A DNA stretch of 35,358 nt from Nocardia sp. (GCF_025465275.1 NZ_JAODNK010000204.1:1-35358); one strand, 5' to 3'; positions 23,195 to 31,364 are shown, numbered from the stretch's first letter. Notes: generated by a model from the letters alone, not told the origin. Numbers and translations: made by a program.

Positions 23195-24037
23195 GTGCTG
23201 AAAATCGACCAATTCACCTATGGGTGGGTCACCCCTGTACTGGCCTATCTGATGTCCGTCGTCGGCTCGTTGCTTGCGCTGCGCTGCATGGTGCGGGCCC
23301 GCAATCAGCAGGGCCACGGCGGCTGGATCGTGACGGGGGCCATCGCCCTGGGCGGCACCGGGATCTGGGTCATGCATTTCATCGCGATGCTCGGTTTTTC
23401 GGTGCAGGACACCACGATCCGCTACAACGTGCCGATCACCCTGTTCAGCGCCGCTATAGCAATGGGAGTCGTGTGGCTGGGCCTGTACATCGTGATGCGC
23501 TGGCGCGGTGAGGTTTTCGCTTTGATCACCGGCGGCACCGTCACCGGCTTGGGTGTGGCCGCGATGCACTACTCGGGCATGTGCGCCATGAAAACCGAGG
23601 CCATCGTCCGATACGACCCGTGGATCGTGTTGCTGTCCATCGTGATCGCGGTCTCCGCCGCCGTCGCCGCCCTCTGGTTCGCCTTGCGCGTCAGCAGCAT
23701 CATCGCCACCATCAGCGCGGCGTTGATCATGGGCGTCGCGGTGTGCGGCATGCACTACACCGGCATGTTCGCCATGCACGCCCACGTGGCCGACAACATG
23801 CCCGCGCCCTCCGGCGCCCAAGCATCCCAACTACTGACCCCGCTGATCGTCGCGGTCAGCATGGCCACCATGCTGTTGTTTCTCCAGGTCGGCATCACCG
23901 ACGTGGACGAGCCCGACCTCAGCCGTATCCGCGGCCAATACGCCAGCCGCTTCTGGCCCGCCCGCCGCTCCGGCAATCCAGCCGAGCCCGACAACCACCC
24001 CAATCCTGGAAATCATCGACATATCTCGGAAAGATAA
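23195..24037 (+). CDS. MHYT-domain membrane sensor protein
   Basis: This integral membrane protein of 280 residues has about seven helices and belongs to the MHYT family, proposed to bind copper and sense O2, CO or NO. The signature recurs three times at helix ends: MHFIAML near residue 60, MHYSGM near 124 and MHYTGM near 186. After the last helix there is a short hydrophilic tail of about 40 residues and no GGDEF, EAL or kinase domain, so the protein is a stand-alone sensor module. AAGGAG lies 6 bases before GTG 23195. It is followed by a two-component pair after 98 bases, which may provide the missing output; this is a guess based only on position. Confidence 0.87.
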   Translation: MLKIDQFTYGWVTPVLAYLMSVVGSLLALRCMVRARNQQGHGGWIVTGAIALGGTGIWVMHFIAMLGFSVQDTTIRYNVPITLFSAAIAMGVVWLGLYIVMRWRGEVFALITGGTVTGLGVAAMHYSGMCAMKTEAIVRYDPWIVLLSIVIAVSAAVAALWFALRVSSIIATISAALIMGVAVCGMHYTGMFAMHAHVADNMPAPSGAQASQLLTPLIVAVSMATMLLFLQVGITDVDEPDLSRIRGQYASRFWPARRSGNPAEPDNHPNPGNHRHISER

Positions 24038-24044
24038 ATCTTTC
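24029..24044. promoter_or_regulatory. Palindrome at the end of the MHYT gene
   Basis: GAAAGAT-AA-ATCTTTC, with perfect 7-base arms, overlaps the MHYT stop codon. It is followed by a T-rich, low-GC run into the response-regulator promoter region; TATATA near 24091 could be a -10 box. It may be a weak terminator or an operator of the two-component genes. Confidence 0.35.
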
Positions 24045-24135
24045 TTAATAGTTTTCTCACGCTTTCACCCTGTATTGGCCTGGGGCTCGATATATAACCT
24101 TGGGATTGATTGACCGTGAGAAATGGAGAATTGTT

Positions 24136-24852
24136 GTGACGACCGACACGGACGGGAAGGGGCGGTATCAAGTGATGGTCGTCGACGACGACGCGAACGT
24201 GCGCGAGTCGCTGGAACGCGCGCTGATGTTGTCCGGCTTCGACATCTGCTCGGCCGGCGACGGCGCCGAGGCGATCACCGTGTGCCGCGAGCGCGACCCG
24301 GACGCGATCGTGCTGGATATACAGATGCCGAAGCTGGATGGCATCGGGGTCATCATCGCGTTGCGCGCCTTCGGCAGCACGGTGCCCATCTGTGTGCTCA
24401 GTGCCCGCAACGAGGTCGGCGACCGGATCGGCGGACTGGAGGCGGGCGCCGACGACTACCTCGTCAAACCATTTCACTTCGATGAGCTGACCGCGCGACT
24501 GCGGGCGTTGCTGCGACGCCCACGCGGTGATCGCCACACCGACCGCAACATGTTCGCCCTCGGCCGGTTGGACATCGACTTCACCAGCCGCCGGGTGCTG
24601 TGTGGCGGCGTCGAGATCGAGTTGACCCGCCGCGAATACAACGTGCTCACTGCGCTGGCGTCGAATCACGGTGCCGTACTGACTCGCGAACAACTGCTGG
24701 AAAAGGTGTGGGGATATCACTTTCCCACCAGAACAAATCTGGTGGATGTATTCATCGCCCATTTGCGCCGCAAATTGGAAGCCGATGGTGGTCCGCGGCT
24801 CATTCACACCGTGCGGGCCGCCGGGTACGTCCTGCGAGAAGAACCGCGGTAA
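24136..24852 (+). CDS. OmpR-family response regulator, PrrA-like
   Basis: This response regulator of 238 residues has a receiver domain (residues 11-125) with the acidic pocket VVDDD, phospho-acceptor Asp61 in VLDIQMPKLDG, and Lys111 in DDYLVKPF. A winged-helix DNA-binding domain (about 140-238) contains LTRREYNVLTALASNHGAVL and ends in HTVRAAGYVLR. The receiver resembles mycobacterial PrrA (LSARN and LEAGADDYLVKPF blocks). GTG 24136 is chosen because GGAGA stands 6 bases before it; the longer frame from 24100 lacks a site. The stop overlaps the kinase ATG (TAATG). It may be a second PrrA-type regulator rather than the primary one. Confidence 0.92.
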   Translation: MTTDTDGKGRYQVMVVDDDANVRESLERALMLSGFDICSAGDGAEAITVCRERDPDAIVLDIQMPKLDGIGVIIALRAFGSTVPICVLSARNEVGDRIGGLEAGADDYLVKPFHFDELTARLRALLRRPRGDRHTDRNMFALGRLDIDFTSRRVLCGGVEIELTRREYNVLTALASNHGAVLTREQLLEKVWGYHFPTRTNLVDVFIAHLRRKLEADGGPRLIHTVRAAGYVLREEPR

Positions 24853-26192
24853 TGCGCGCGTTCTCGTTGCGGACGCGGGTGGCCGCCGCGGCGGCACTGG
24901 GGGCCTCGGTGCTGGTGGCCGCGTTCGCGGTGTCGATGTCGGTGGTGATCGCGCGTAACAACGTCGAGCACTTGGACCGCCAACTGGACACCGCCTCGGC
25001 ACTGGTGGCGCTCAACGCCGACACCGCCCAACAGTTCCTGGGCCGCCTCGGCGATGCCCGCGCGTTCGCCATCACCCTGCACCGCGGGCCGGACATCCTG
25101 GCGAGCACCCCGACCCGGCTGCCGCCGCTGAGCGACGGATATCGCACCCTGCAGGTCGGCGAGATCGGCTACCGGGTCAAGACCTCGACCATCACCAACT
25201 CCGATATCGGCCCCTACTCGGTGTCGGTGGCCGCGCCCGTCGAGATGGCCCAATCCATCACCCGAGCCCAGCAGGGCCGGGTCCTGTTCGCCGGTATCGG
25301 CGCGATTGCGGTCGCGACCGGTCTGGGCTGGCTGTTCGGCGGTGCCGCGATCGCGCCGCTGGTCGAACTGAGCCAGCGCCTGGGTGACGGCACCACGACC
25401 TGGCGCCCGGTGCGCAGCGGCGTCCGCGAGGCCAACCAGCTCGCGGCCTCGATCGAGGCCATGCTCGACCGCATCGCGCAGGCCCAAGACCGGACCGCCG
25501 CCGCACTCGAGACCGCGCGGACCTTCTCCGCGCACGCCGCCCACGAGTTGCGCACGCCGCTGACCGCGATGCGCACCGACCTCGAGGTGATGTACGGCCT
25601 GGCGCTGCCCGCGACGAAACGCACCGAGATCCTCACCGATGTGCTGCGCAAACAAGCGGGCATCGAGGCGACGATTACCGCGCTGGAGTTGCTGGCGCGC
25701 GGCGAGCTCGCCCAGAGCGAGCGCCACGTCCGCGCTGATCTCATCGAAATCGCCGACCGCGCCGTCGCCGACGCCGCCCGACTCCACCCCGATATCCGCT
25801 TCCGGGTCCGCACCGCCCCTCCTCTCGAGGCGATGTGCTCGCCCACCGGGATCCGGCTGGCGCTGGACAACGCGATCACCAACGCCGTCCGCCACGGCCG
25901 CGCCACCCGCATCGATATCCGCGCCGAGCGCCGCCCCGGCCAGGTGCGACTCACCGTCGACGACGACGGCACCGGTATCCCCGAGCACGAACGCCAGGCG
26001 GTGTTCACCCGCTTCTACCGGGGAGTCGGCGCCGCACGTGACGGCTCGGGCCTGGGACTGGCGCTGGTGGCTCAGCAAGCCGAATTACACGACGGCAGCG
26101 CCTGTTTCACCGACAGCCCCCTCGGTGGTGTCCGGCTCGCACTCGATCTCGCCGACCCGGGTACCGCAGCGATCGGCGCGTCGCGACCCTGA
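24852..26192 (+). CDS. Membrane histidine kinase, PrrB-like
   Basis: This kinase of 446 residues has two membrane helices (about 11-33 and 145-167) around a 110-residue external sensor domain, then a HAMP-like linker. The H box is FSAHAAHELRTPLTAMRTDL with His231. The ATP-binding domain has an N box LDNAITNAVRHG (338-349), G1 DDDGTGIP, an F region FTRFYRG and G2 GSGLGLAL. Similarity to mycobacterial PrrB runs through HELRTPLTAMRT and SGLGLALVAQQAELH. It is translationally coupled to its response regulator. A downstream NlpC/P60 gene starts 266 bases later. The signal sensed is unknown; the short ectodomain has no recognisable fold. Confidence 0.93.
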   Translation: MRAFSLRTRVAAAAALGASVLVAAFAVSMSVVIARNNVEHLDRQLDTASALVALNADTAQQFLGRLGDARAFAITLHRGPDILASTPTRLPPLSDGYRTLQVGEIGYRVKTSTITNSDIGPYSVSVAAPVEMAQSITRAQQGRVLFAGIGAIAVATGLGWLFGGAAIAPLVELSQRLGDGTTTWRPVRSGVREANQLAASIEAMLDRIAQAQDRTAAALETARTFSAHAAHELRTPLTAMRTDLEVMYGLALPATKRTEILTDVLRKQAGIEATITALELLARGELAQSERHVRADLIEIADRAVADAARLHPDIRFRVRTAPPLEAMCSPTGIRLALDNAITNAVRHGRATRIDIRAERRPGQVRLTVDDDGTGIPEHERQAVFTRFYRGVGAARDGSGLGLALVAQQAELHDGSACFTDSPLGGVRLALDLADPGTAAIGASRP

Positions 26193-26315
26193 CCGATCTT
26201 TCAGAGATCGCCGATGGCGGCCGCGCGGGATCAGTTGCCACGCAAACGTTTTCGGACGTGACTTGCAAGTCCTCTCTAGCGCGGATATGACGGTCGTCAT
26301 GTCGACTAGAAAATG

Positions 26316-26335
26316 GACAGCTGTATAATTATGGT
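26316..26335 (+). promoter_or_regulatory. Promoter element before the NlpC/P60 gene, near-copy of 19166-19185
   Basis: GACAGCTGTATAATTATGGT contains a perfect TATAAT (26324-26329) and agrees with 19166-19185 in 18 of 20 positions. The flanking 5 bases are also alike. The -35 region is weak. The start at ATG 26459 leaves a leader of about 125 bases. A 6-base hairpin (26194-26210) upstream may end the kinase transcript. Confidence 0.55.
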
Positions 26336-26458
26336 AAGCGGGGGCCGCCGTCGACCGGAGGGACAGCGTAGTTCGCCAGTCGGTTGCTCAGATGCGAAAA
26401 CTCTTCGACGGAGTGGCGGCCCGCGATGTTCCAGCAGCACGATCGGAGATGTGGCTCA

Positions 26459-27112
26459 ATGGGTAAGCACAGTGTGCAGCGGGAAGCTCGGCTTCCGAAT
26501 TCTGCGAAGGGCGCCATTGTCATGGGCGCGATGGCGGCGACAACTACCGGTGTGTTCCCGGCCATCACCGCCTCGGCAGCCACCGTCGAGATCCCCGGCA
26601 TCGGAAACTATGATGTGCCGGACGATTTCGCGCCGCAGGTTCGGCAGTTCAACCAGACGGTCAAGGACGCGCAGACGGCGCTGCGGACCCAAGGCGGAAT
26701 CGGCGGCGCGGCCGCCCTGCCTCAGCAGTTCCAGCCGCCCGCCACCCAGGACAAGCCGAGGTCGCCCGGCAGCATCGCCCTCGAGTCCGCGCGAACCAAG
26801 GTGGGCGCGGACTACTCCTGGGGCGCTACGGGTCCGTACAGTTTCGACTGCTCCGGTCTCGTGCAATGGGCCTACCAGCAGGCTGGAGTCGAACTGCCGC
26901 GCACCAGCTTCGAGCAGTCCAACGTCGGCGCTCCGGTCGCCTACGAGGAGTTGCAGCCAGGCGATATCGTCGTCACCAATGGCGGCGGCCATGTCGGCAT
27001 CTACGCCGGTGACGGCAAGCTGCTGAACGCTGTGCAGGACGGCACTCCCGTCTCCTACACCACCCTCTACTCCGACGACGTGGTCACCTCCCGCCGGATC
27101 GAGCAGCCCTGA
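26459..27112 (+). CDS. Secreted NlpC/P60 peptidoglycan hydrolase
   Basis: This exported protein of 217 residues has a signal peptide (basic start, hydrophobic VMGAMAATTTGVFPAITASA) probably cleaved near residue 40. A 60-residue linker rich in Gln and Pro leads to an NlpC/P60 cysteine-peptidase domain (about 103-217). The catalytic Cys131 is in YSFDCSGLVQWAY, His178 in GGGHVGIYAG, and a polar residue at Asn190 may complete the site. Relatives such as the RipD-type proteins cleave between D-glutamate and the diamino acid of peptidoglycan stems. I place the start at ATG 26459; the frame is open upstream to 26384. Its promoter carries the shared element. Confidence 0.9.
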   Translation: MGKHSVQREARLPNSAKGAIVMGAMAATTTGVFPAITASAATVEIPGIGNYDVPDDFAPQVRQFNQTVKDAQTALRTQGGIGGAAALPQQFQPPATQDKPRSPGSIALESARTKVGADYSWGATGPYSFDCSGLVQWAYQQAGVELPRTSFEQSNVGAPVAYEELQPGDIVVTNGGGHVGIYAGDGKLLNAVQDGTPVSYTTLYSDDVVTSRRIEQP

Positions 27113-27183
27113 CCACTGCTCTACGGAGCACCACGGCCCGGGCTGCGAGTTGGTTTTTGGAGCTGGCTCGATCATGATCTCGC

Positions 27184-27346
27184 CATGGAGGTCGAGGATC
27201 TCATTGACCGTCCCATCACCGAGTAGCGGTAGGACCACAACTGGGGCAATGCCCCGATGAACGACTTGATCGACCGCATCCTGTACCCGATCGCCGATGG
27301 CGGAAGCCAACTCGGACTTGTCGGTGAAGAAGCGGTACAGGGTCGG
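27184..27346 (-). pseudogene. TetR-family regulator remnant fused after the MmpL stop codon
   Basis: Reading on the minus strand directly after the MmpL TAG, in the same frame, the translation is PTLYRFFTDKSELASAIGDR followed by VQDAVDQVVHRG. This matches the end of the TetR recognition helix and helix 4, as in TLYRYFxxKxxL. No start codon and no first two helices precede it; the MmpL C-terminus stands there. The downstream part (NEILDLHGEIM) drifts into unrecognisable sequence. It is a truncated fragment left by deletion or recombination at the MmpL 3' end. Confidence 0.6.
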
Positions 27347-29530
27347 CTACGGCGTGCCGGTGAGCTCCTCGTCGAGTGTGGCGCCTTCGATGTCGAGGTC
27401 GGGGACATAGCGGCCGAACCATTTCGGGTGGTACCACATTCGATTGCCGACGATGGCCATGATCGCGGGGATCAGGGTCAGGCGCACCAGGAACGCGTCG
27501 AGTAGGACGCCGATGGCGAGGGTGAAGGCGAGGGGTTTGATGATCGGGTTGTCGACGGTGACGAAGGCCGCGAAGACGGCGAACATGATGAGGGCGGCCG
27601 CGGTGACCACGCGGGCGGCCTGAGCGACACCGTTCTCGACCGAGGCGCGCGCGTCGGATGTGCGCGTGTGCTCCTCCTTGATGCGTGAGACGACAAAGAT
27701 CTGGTAGTCGCTGGAGAGCCCGAAGATGATGGCCAGCACGATGATCGGCAGGAAGCTGAGGGTCTCGCTGCGTGTGACGCCGAGTTGGTCTGCAGCCCAG
27801 CCCCATTGGAATACCGCGACCTGTACGCCCAGGGCCGCGAACACCGATCCCACGAAGCCGATGATGGAGGTGATCGGCACCAGGATGGTGCGGAAGGCGA
27901 TGGTCAGCAGGATCAGCGCCAAGCCGATCACGACAGCCAGGAACAGCGGCAGCGCGCGGCCGAGCCGGTCCGAGGTATCGATGTTCGCGGCGGTGGTGCC
28001 GCCGATGAGATAGGTTGTGTCGGTACCGGATTCGATGCGGTCGCGGTCGTCGCGGATCCGGTTGACCAGGTCGGCGGTGGCGGCCTCGTTGGGCCCGGTC
28101 TTCGGTACCACCTGTAGCAGCGCGACACCGTTCTCGTTGACCGACGGCAGCGCCACGGCGACATCCGGTTCGGCCGCCAGCCGGTCGACGAGGGTGGCCA
28201 GGGCGCTCGGGTCGGTGGTATGCGAGACATCCACCACGGCGAGCAGCGGGCCGTTGAATCCCGCGCCGAACGAGGCGCTGATCAGGTCGTAGGCCTTGCG
28301 CGCGGTGTTCGACGTGGGTTGTGAGGCACCACTGGGCAGCCCGAGTTCCATCCTGGTGACCGGCGCGGCCAGCACCGCCAATACCGCGATTCCGATGACC
28401 AGCACCGGAATTCGGAATCGGGTGACGAGACGTCCCCAGGCGTGCCCACTGGTCCGCTCGGGTTCCAGCGCCGCCGTCCGGGCGACCTTCTCGGGGTGGC
28501 CGGGGCGCAACGGGGTGGTGACGAAGCGGGCGACGGTCGTTCCGGCGAACCCGAGCAGCGCGGGCAGCAGGGTGAGCGCGACCAGCATGGCCACCAGCAC
28601 CACGGCTGCCGCGGTGAGCCCCATGACCGTCAGGAACGGAATGCCGACGATCGACAGCCCACACAGCGCGATGATCACCGTGATGGCCGCGAAAACCACT
28701 GAGCTGCCCGCGGTCCCGACCGCCAGCGGGATGGAATCCTCCGGGGCGAGTCCGAGCATGATATTGGTGCGATGCCGGGACAGGACGAACAGCGCGTAAT
28801 CGATGCCGCACGACAGGCCCAGCATCAGACCGAGAGACAGTGCCGCGGAGGGCACATCGACGAACGCCGCGATGCCGGTGATGCCGGCGACCCCGATGGC
28901 CACGCCGATGAGTGCGGTCGCGATGGGCAGTCCGGCGGCCACGGCCGCTCCGAAGGTGATCAGTAGAATGACGAATGCCGCTAGGACACCGAAGATCTCG
29001 GGTGTCTCGGGGATGCTCATCGCGAAACCCGGATACACCCCACCCGAGTACTCGACGTCCAGTCCGGCATCGCGAGCGGGCTGGGTAGCGTGCTCGGCGG
29101 CATCGAGGGTCGAGGTGTTCACCTCACCCGCGTTCACCGAGAACTGCACCGTACCCAGGGCGACGTGCCCGTCCGGGGACACGGACTTCGCCTGGAACGG
29201 GTCGATCGTGGCGGCGACCTGCGGCACCGATTTCAGGTTCGCCATCGCGGCCGAGATGCCCGCGCCGGGGCCGGAATCGGTGACCTTCGTCGTCCCCTTC
29301 GTTGCGAACACCACCTGCATCTGCGCCCCGCTGAACGCCGGCAGGCGCTGCTGCAGCATGGTGACCGCGTCCTGGGATTCGGTGCCCGGCACTGTGAAGT
29401 TGTCGTTCGTCTTGCCGCCGGCGCCGACCGCGGCCGCGATCGCGGCCGCGACGAGGATCACCCAGACGCCGAGCACCCACCAGCGGCGACGGCTGACGAT
29501 CCGGCCGAGTGCATACAGATAGCGGGACAT
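27347..29530 (-). CDS. MmpL-family (RND) membrane transporter
   Basis: This transporter of 727 residues, in the range of the shorter actinobacterial MMPL proteins, exports lipids or other envelope molecules using the proton gradient. It has an N-terminal helix, a periplasmic domain (about 45-180), a block of six helices, a second periplasmic domain and five more helices. The proton-relay Asp-Tyr pairs appear in SCGIDYALFVLSRHR and LSSDYQIFVVSR, as in MmpL3-like proteins. ATG 29530 is chosen because GAGGAAGG precedes it; GTG 29551 is an alternative. It follows the lipoprotein gene after 41 bases, so a joint transcript with the protease and lipoprotein is likely. A TetR remnant abuts its stop codon. 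Its cargo is unknown. Confidence 0.92.
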   Translation of the reverse strand: MSRYLYALGRIVSRRRWWVLGVWVILVAAAIAAAVGAGGKTNDNFTVPGTESQDAVTMLQQRLPAFSGAQMQVVFATKGTTKVTDSGPGAGISAAMANLKSVPQVAATIDPFQAKSVSPDGHVALGTVQFSVNAGEVNTSTLDAAEHATQPARDAGLDVEYSGGVYPGFAMSIPETPEIFGVLAAFVILLITFGAAVAAGLPIATALIGVAIGVAGITGIAAFVDVPSAALSLGLMLGLSCGIDYALFVLSRHRTNIMLGLAPEDSIPLAVGTAGSSVVFAAITVIIALCGLSIVGIPFLTVMGLTAAAVVLVAMLVALTLLPALLGFAGTTVARFVTTPLRPGHPEKVARTAALEPERTSGHAWGRLVTRFRIPVLVIGIAVLAVLAAPVTRMELGLPSGASQPTSNTARKAYDLISASFGAGFNGPLLAVVDVSHTTDPSALATLVDRLAAEPDVAVALPSVNENGVALLQVVPKTGPNEAATADLVNRIRDDRDRIESGTDTTYLIGGTTAANIDTSDRLGRALPLFLAVVIGLALILLTIAFRTILVPITSIIGFVGSVFAALGVQVAVFQWGWAADQLGVTRSETLSFLPIIVLAIIFGLSSDYQIFVVSRIKEEHTRTSDARASVENGVAQAARVVTAAALIMFAVFAAFVTVDNPIIKPLAFTLAIGVLLDAFLVRLTLIPAIMAIVGNRMWYHPKWFGRYVPDLDIEGATLDEELTGTP

Positions 29531-29571
29531 GCTGCCCTTCCTCGAAGTCACTGCGCTGCTACGGATGTCGG

Positions 29572-30306
29572 CTACGTGGCGCTGCGGACCTTCGCCACGG
29601 CGGAGTCGAAGATCTGGTCGAACGTGCTGTCGTCGGTCTTGCCGGTCAGGTTTTCCGTATGCACCGCGACCGTCGTACTGCCGACCACCGCATACCCGGT
29701 GTAGGAGTTGGTCGGTATCGCCTGGCCGCCGATGTCGGACTGGGAGGTGGTGTGGTAGGCGAGGGCCCCGTTTCCATCCGATTCGCCTGGTAGAGACAGG
29801 GTTTCGATCGTCACGGTGGTGCCGGCGAGCTGCTTTCCGAGCACGGTGGCCGCTACGGTCATGTGCTGGCAGCTGTTGACGATGTCGGAGATCTTGGCGA
29901 GATCCGCCGCATTCCCGGAAACGATCTCGGTGAACACGGTGCCGTCAGCGGTCTGGGCGCCGGCGAAGGACGCGTTCTGTATCAGCGTCTGCAGCTGTGC
30001 CGCCAGATCTTGTTGTGCACCAACACATTCCGCTGGCGTCACGGTCACGGGACCGTTGCTGTTCGTATTTGCGATGCCGGTGGCGTTACTGAATCCCGCC
30101 GCGACCTGGTTCCTGGGCAGATCGACTGTTGTTGCGCCGGAGGAGAATTCCTGCGAACTCAGCAGCAAGTGCTCGTTCGAGGTGTTGGTCGTAGTTGGTG
30201 CCGCGGTCGCGCCGGCGTCGCTACGGTGGCTACCGCAGCCGCTGGTCATGATTACCGTGCACGTGGTTGCGGCTGTCCACAAGCAGATCCGAGTTGTTAT
30301 GGCCAT
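29572..30306 (-). CDS. Secreted lipoprotein, paralogue of the one at 21046
   Basis: This exported lipoprotein of 244 residues has a signal segment ending in CTVIMTSGC with lipidation at Cys24, a short Ala/Thr-rich linker, and a mature domain of about 200 residues. It shares its fold and many blocks with the protein at 21046: QNASFAGAQ, DGTVFTEIV, TVLGKQL, TTSQSDIGG and TNSYTGYAV. Two further Cys (AECVGAQ, VNSCQHM) align and probably form a disulfide. AGAGGA precedes ATG 30306. It lies between the protease gene (15 bases upstream) and the MmpL gene (41 bases downstream), so all three are probably one operon. It may be an accessory to the transporter. Confidence 0.83.
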   Translation of the reverse strand: MAITTRICLWTAATTCTVIMTSGCGSHRSDAGATAAPTTTNTSNEHLLLSSQEFSSGATTVDLPRNQVAAGFSNATGIANTNSNGPVTVTPAECVGAQQDLAAQLQTLIQNASFAGAQTADGTVFTEIVSGNAADLAKISDIVNSCQHMTVAATVLGKQLAGTTVTIETLSLPGESDGNGALAYHTTSQSDIGGQAIPTNSYTGYAVVGSTTVAVHTENLTGKTDDSTFDQIFDSAVAKVRSAT

Positions 30307-30321
30307 GGCCGGTCGGTCCTC

Positions 30322-31293
30322 TCAGCGATTTGCGGTGAAAGATTCGGTGCCGAGCACGAGCGTGAGCCCCGAGATGCCGGAATGAGCTCGGGCATAGGCG
30401 AGTTCGTGGCTGATGTCGCCGATGTTATTGATGGCTGGAATGGAGATGCCCAGTGTCGACAGGGTGCCCAGCGCATTGCCGGTGCGGTCGAGGTAGGCGC
30501 TGCCGCTGTCGCCGGGGATCCCCGGGGTCGGTGAGATCACGGCGTGGGTCCAGCCGCCGGTCGCCGAGTCGTCGGGTTTGCTTTGACCCGATTGCGGGGA
30601 GAGGCCGGCGAATCCGCCGCGCAGGCTCGAGTTGCCGTAGCTGTAGACGGCGCCACCGAGGAGCAGGCCGGTCGTGTCGATCCCCGCGGGGCCGCCCCAG
30701 TACGGCAGGCTCGGGTTGACCTGGCCGACGTTCTCGGCGGCGATACGCACGAGGGCGAGATCGTTGTAGGCGCAGGTGTTCTTATCTGTCTCGCCGTTCT
30801 GCTGCATGGTCAGCCAGCTGCTGTAGACCAGTTGGCCGGTGCCGATTGTCGTGCCGTTCGATATCGGCGAACCGTCGCGGTTGAAATCCACCGAGGTGCC
30901 GGTCGCCAGGCTGGCCGCGGCGCAGCCGTTGGTCTGGTCGGCCTGCCCGGAGCTCGCACAGTGTGCGGCCTGACCGAGGTAGACAGTGCCGGCACCGTCG
31001 ACGAACACGTAGTTCGCGGTGCACTGCCCCGCGCCCTGGGTGTAGGTCTGAATTCCGGGTGTGATGGTGGCGGATCCTGCTGGCGCCCAAGGGATTCCGG
31101 CCTTGTCGGCGGCGACCGTGTCCTGTCCGCCGGTCGCATCGCCGGCCTGCGGCTGGTGCGATGTCGCGGTGCTTCCGGACCCTCCGTCGTTACCCGCCGA
31201 TCGGGTGGAACATCCGGCAGCAAGGCAGGTCCCTGCGGCGATCAGTACGGTTCCGAGTACCGCGAGTGCGCGATGGCGGGTGAACGGCGGCAT
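30322..31293 (-). CDS. Lipoprotein trypsin-like serine protease
   Basis: This exported protein of 323 residues has a signal segment ending in GTCLAAGC with lipidation at Cys28, a Ser/Gly/Asn-rich linker to about residue 60, and a chymotrypsin-type protease domain. The catalytic triad is visible: His111 in GQAAHCAS, Asp178 in YNDLALVRI, and Ser263 in GIPGDSGSAYL. Cys91, Cys112, Cys124 and Cys174 could form disulfides. It would act at the outer face of the membrane. AAGGGA precedes ATG 31293. It is the first gene of a likely operon with a lipoprotein and an MmpL transporter, divergent from a TetR gene. The substrate is unknown; the neighbouring lipoprotein and transporter are candidates for processing. 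Confidence 0.88.
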   Translation of the reverse strand: MPPFTRHRALAVLGTVLIAAGTCLAAGCSTRSAGNDGGSGSTATSHQPQAGDATGGQDTVAADKAGIPWAPAGSATITPGIQTYTQGAGQCTANYVFVDGAGTVYLGQAAHCASSGQADQTNGCAAASLATGTSVDFNRDGSPISNGTTIGTGQLVYSSWLTMQQNGETDKNTCAYNDLALVRIAAENVGQVNPSLPYWGGPAGIDTTGLLLGGAVYSYGNSSLRGGFAGLSPQSGQSKPDDSATGGWTHAVISPTPGIPGDSGSAYLDRTGNALGTLSTLGISIPAINNIGDISHELAYARAHSGISGLTLVLGTESFTANR

Positions 31294-31322
31294 AGCAAGT
31301 TTCCCTTTCGGCGAACAGAACG

Positions 31323-31364
31323 GGACAGCTGTGTCTAATTCTAATCAAGATTGTTCAGGTGAAC
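31323..31364. promoter_or_regulatory. Divergent control region of the protease operon and TetR gene
   Basis: GTTCA-GG-TGAAC at 31353-31364 is a perfect 12-base palindrome. On the minus strand TAGAAT (near 31346-31341) is a fair -10 box for the protease operon, which places the palindrome in its -35/spacer region, fit for repression. GGACAGCTGT at 31323-31332 is identical to 10 bases of the element before the NlpC/P60 gene. A half-site TTACTC (31380) resembles the arm of the palindrome at 32205. Confidence 0.5.

Noticed and set aside
24804..26078. 424-codon open frame on the minus strand
   Set aside because: It lies opposite the histidine kinase, whose motifs are all intact. The minus frame is low-complexity Arg/Gly/Asp-rich, typical of antisense frames in high-GC DNA.
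27117..27130. Small hairpin TGCTC-TACG-GAGCA after the NlpC/P60 gene
   Set aside because: Only 5 pairs and no T tract; too weak to call a terminator.
27216..28811. 531-codon minus-strand frame overlapping MmpL
   Set aside because: It is the same strand shifted by one frame. Its Arg/His/Gly-rich translation has no motif, while the MmpL frame has helices and Asp-Tyr pairs.
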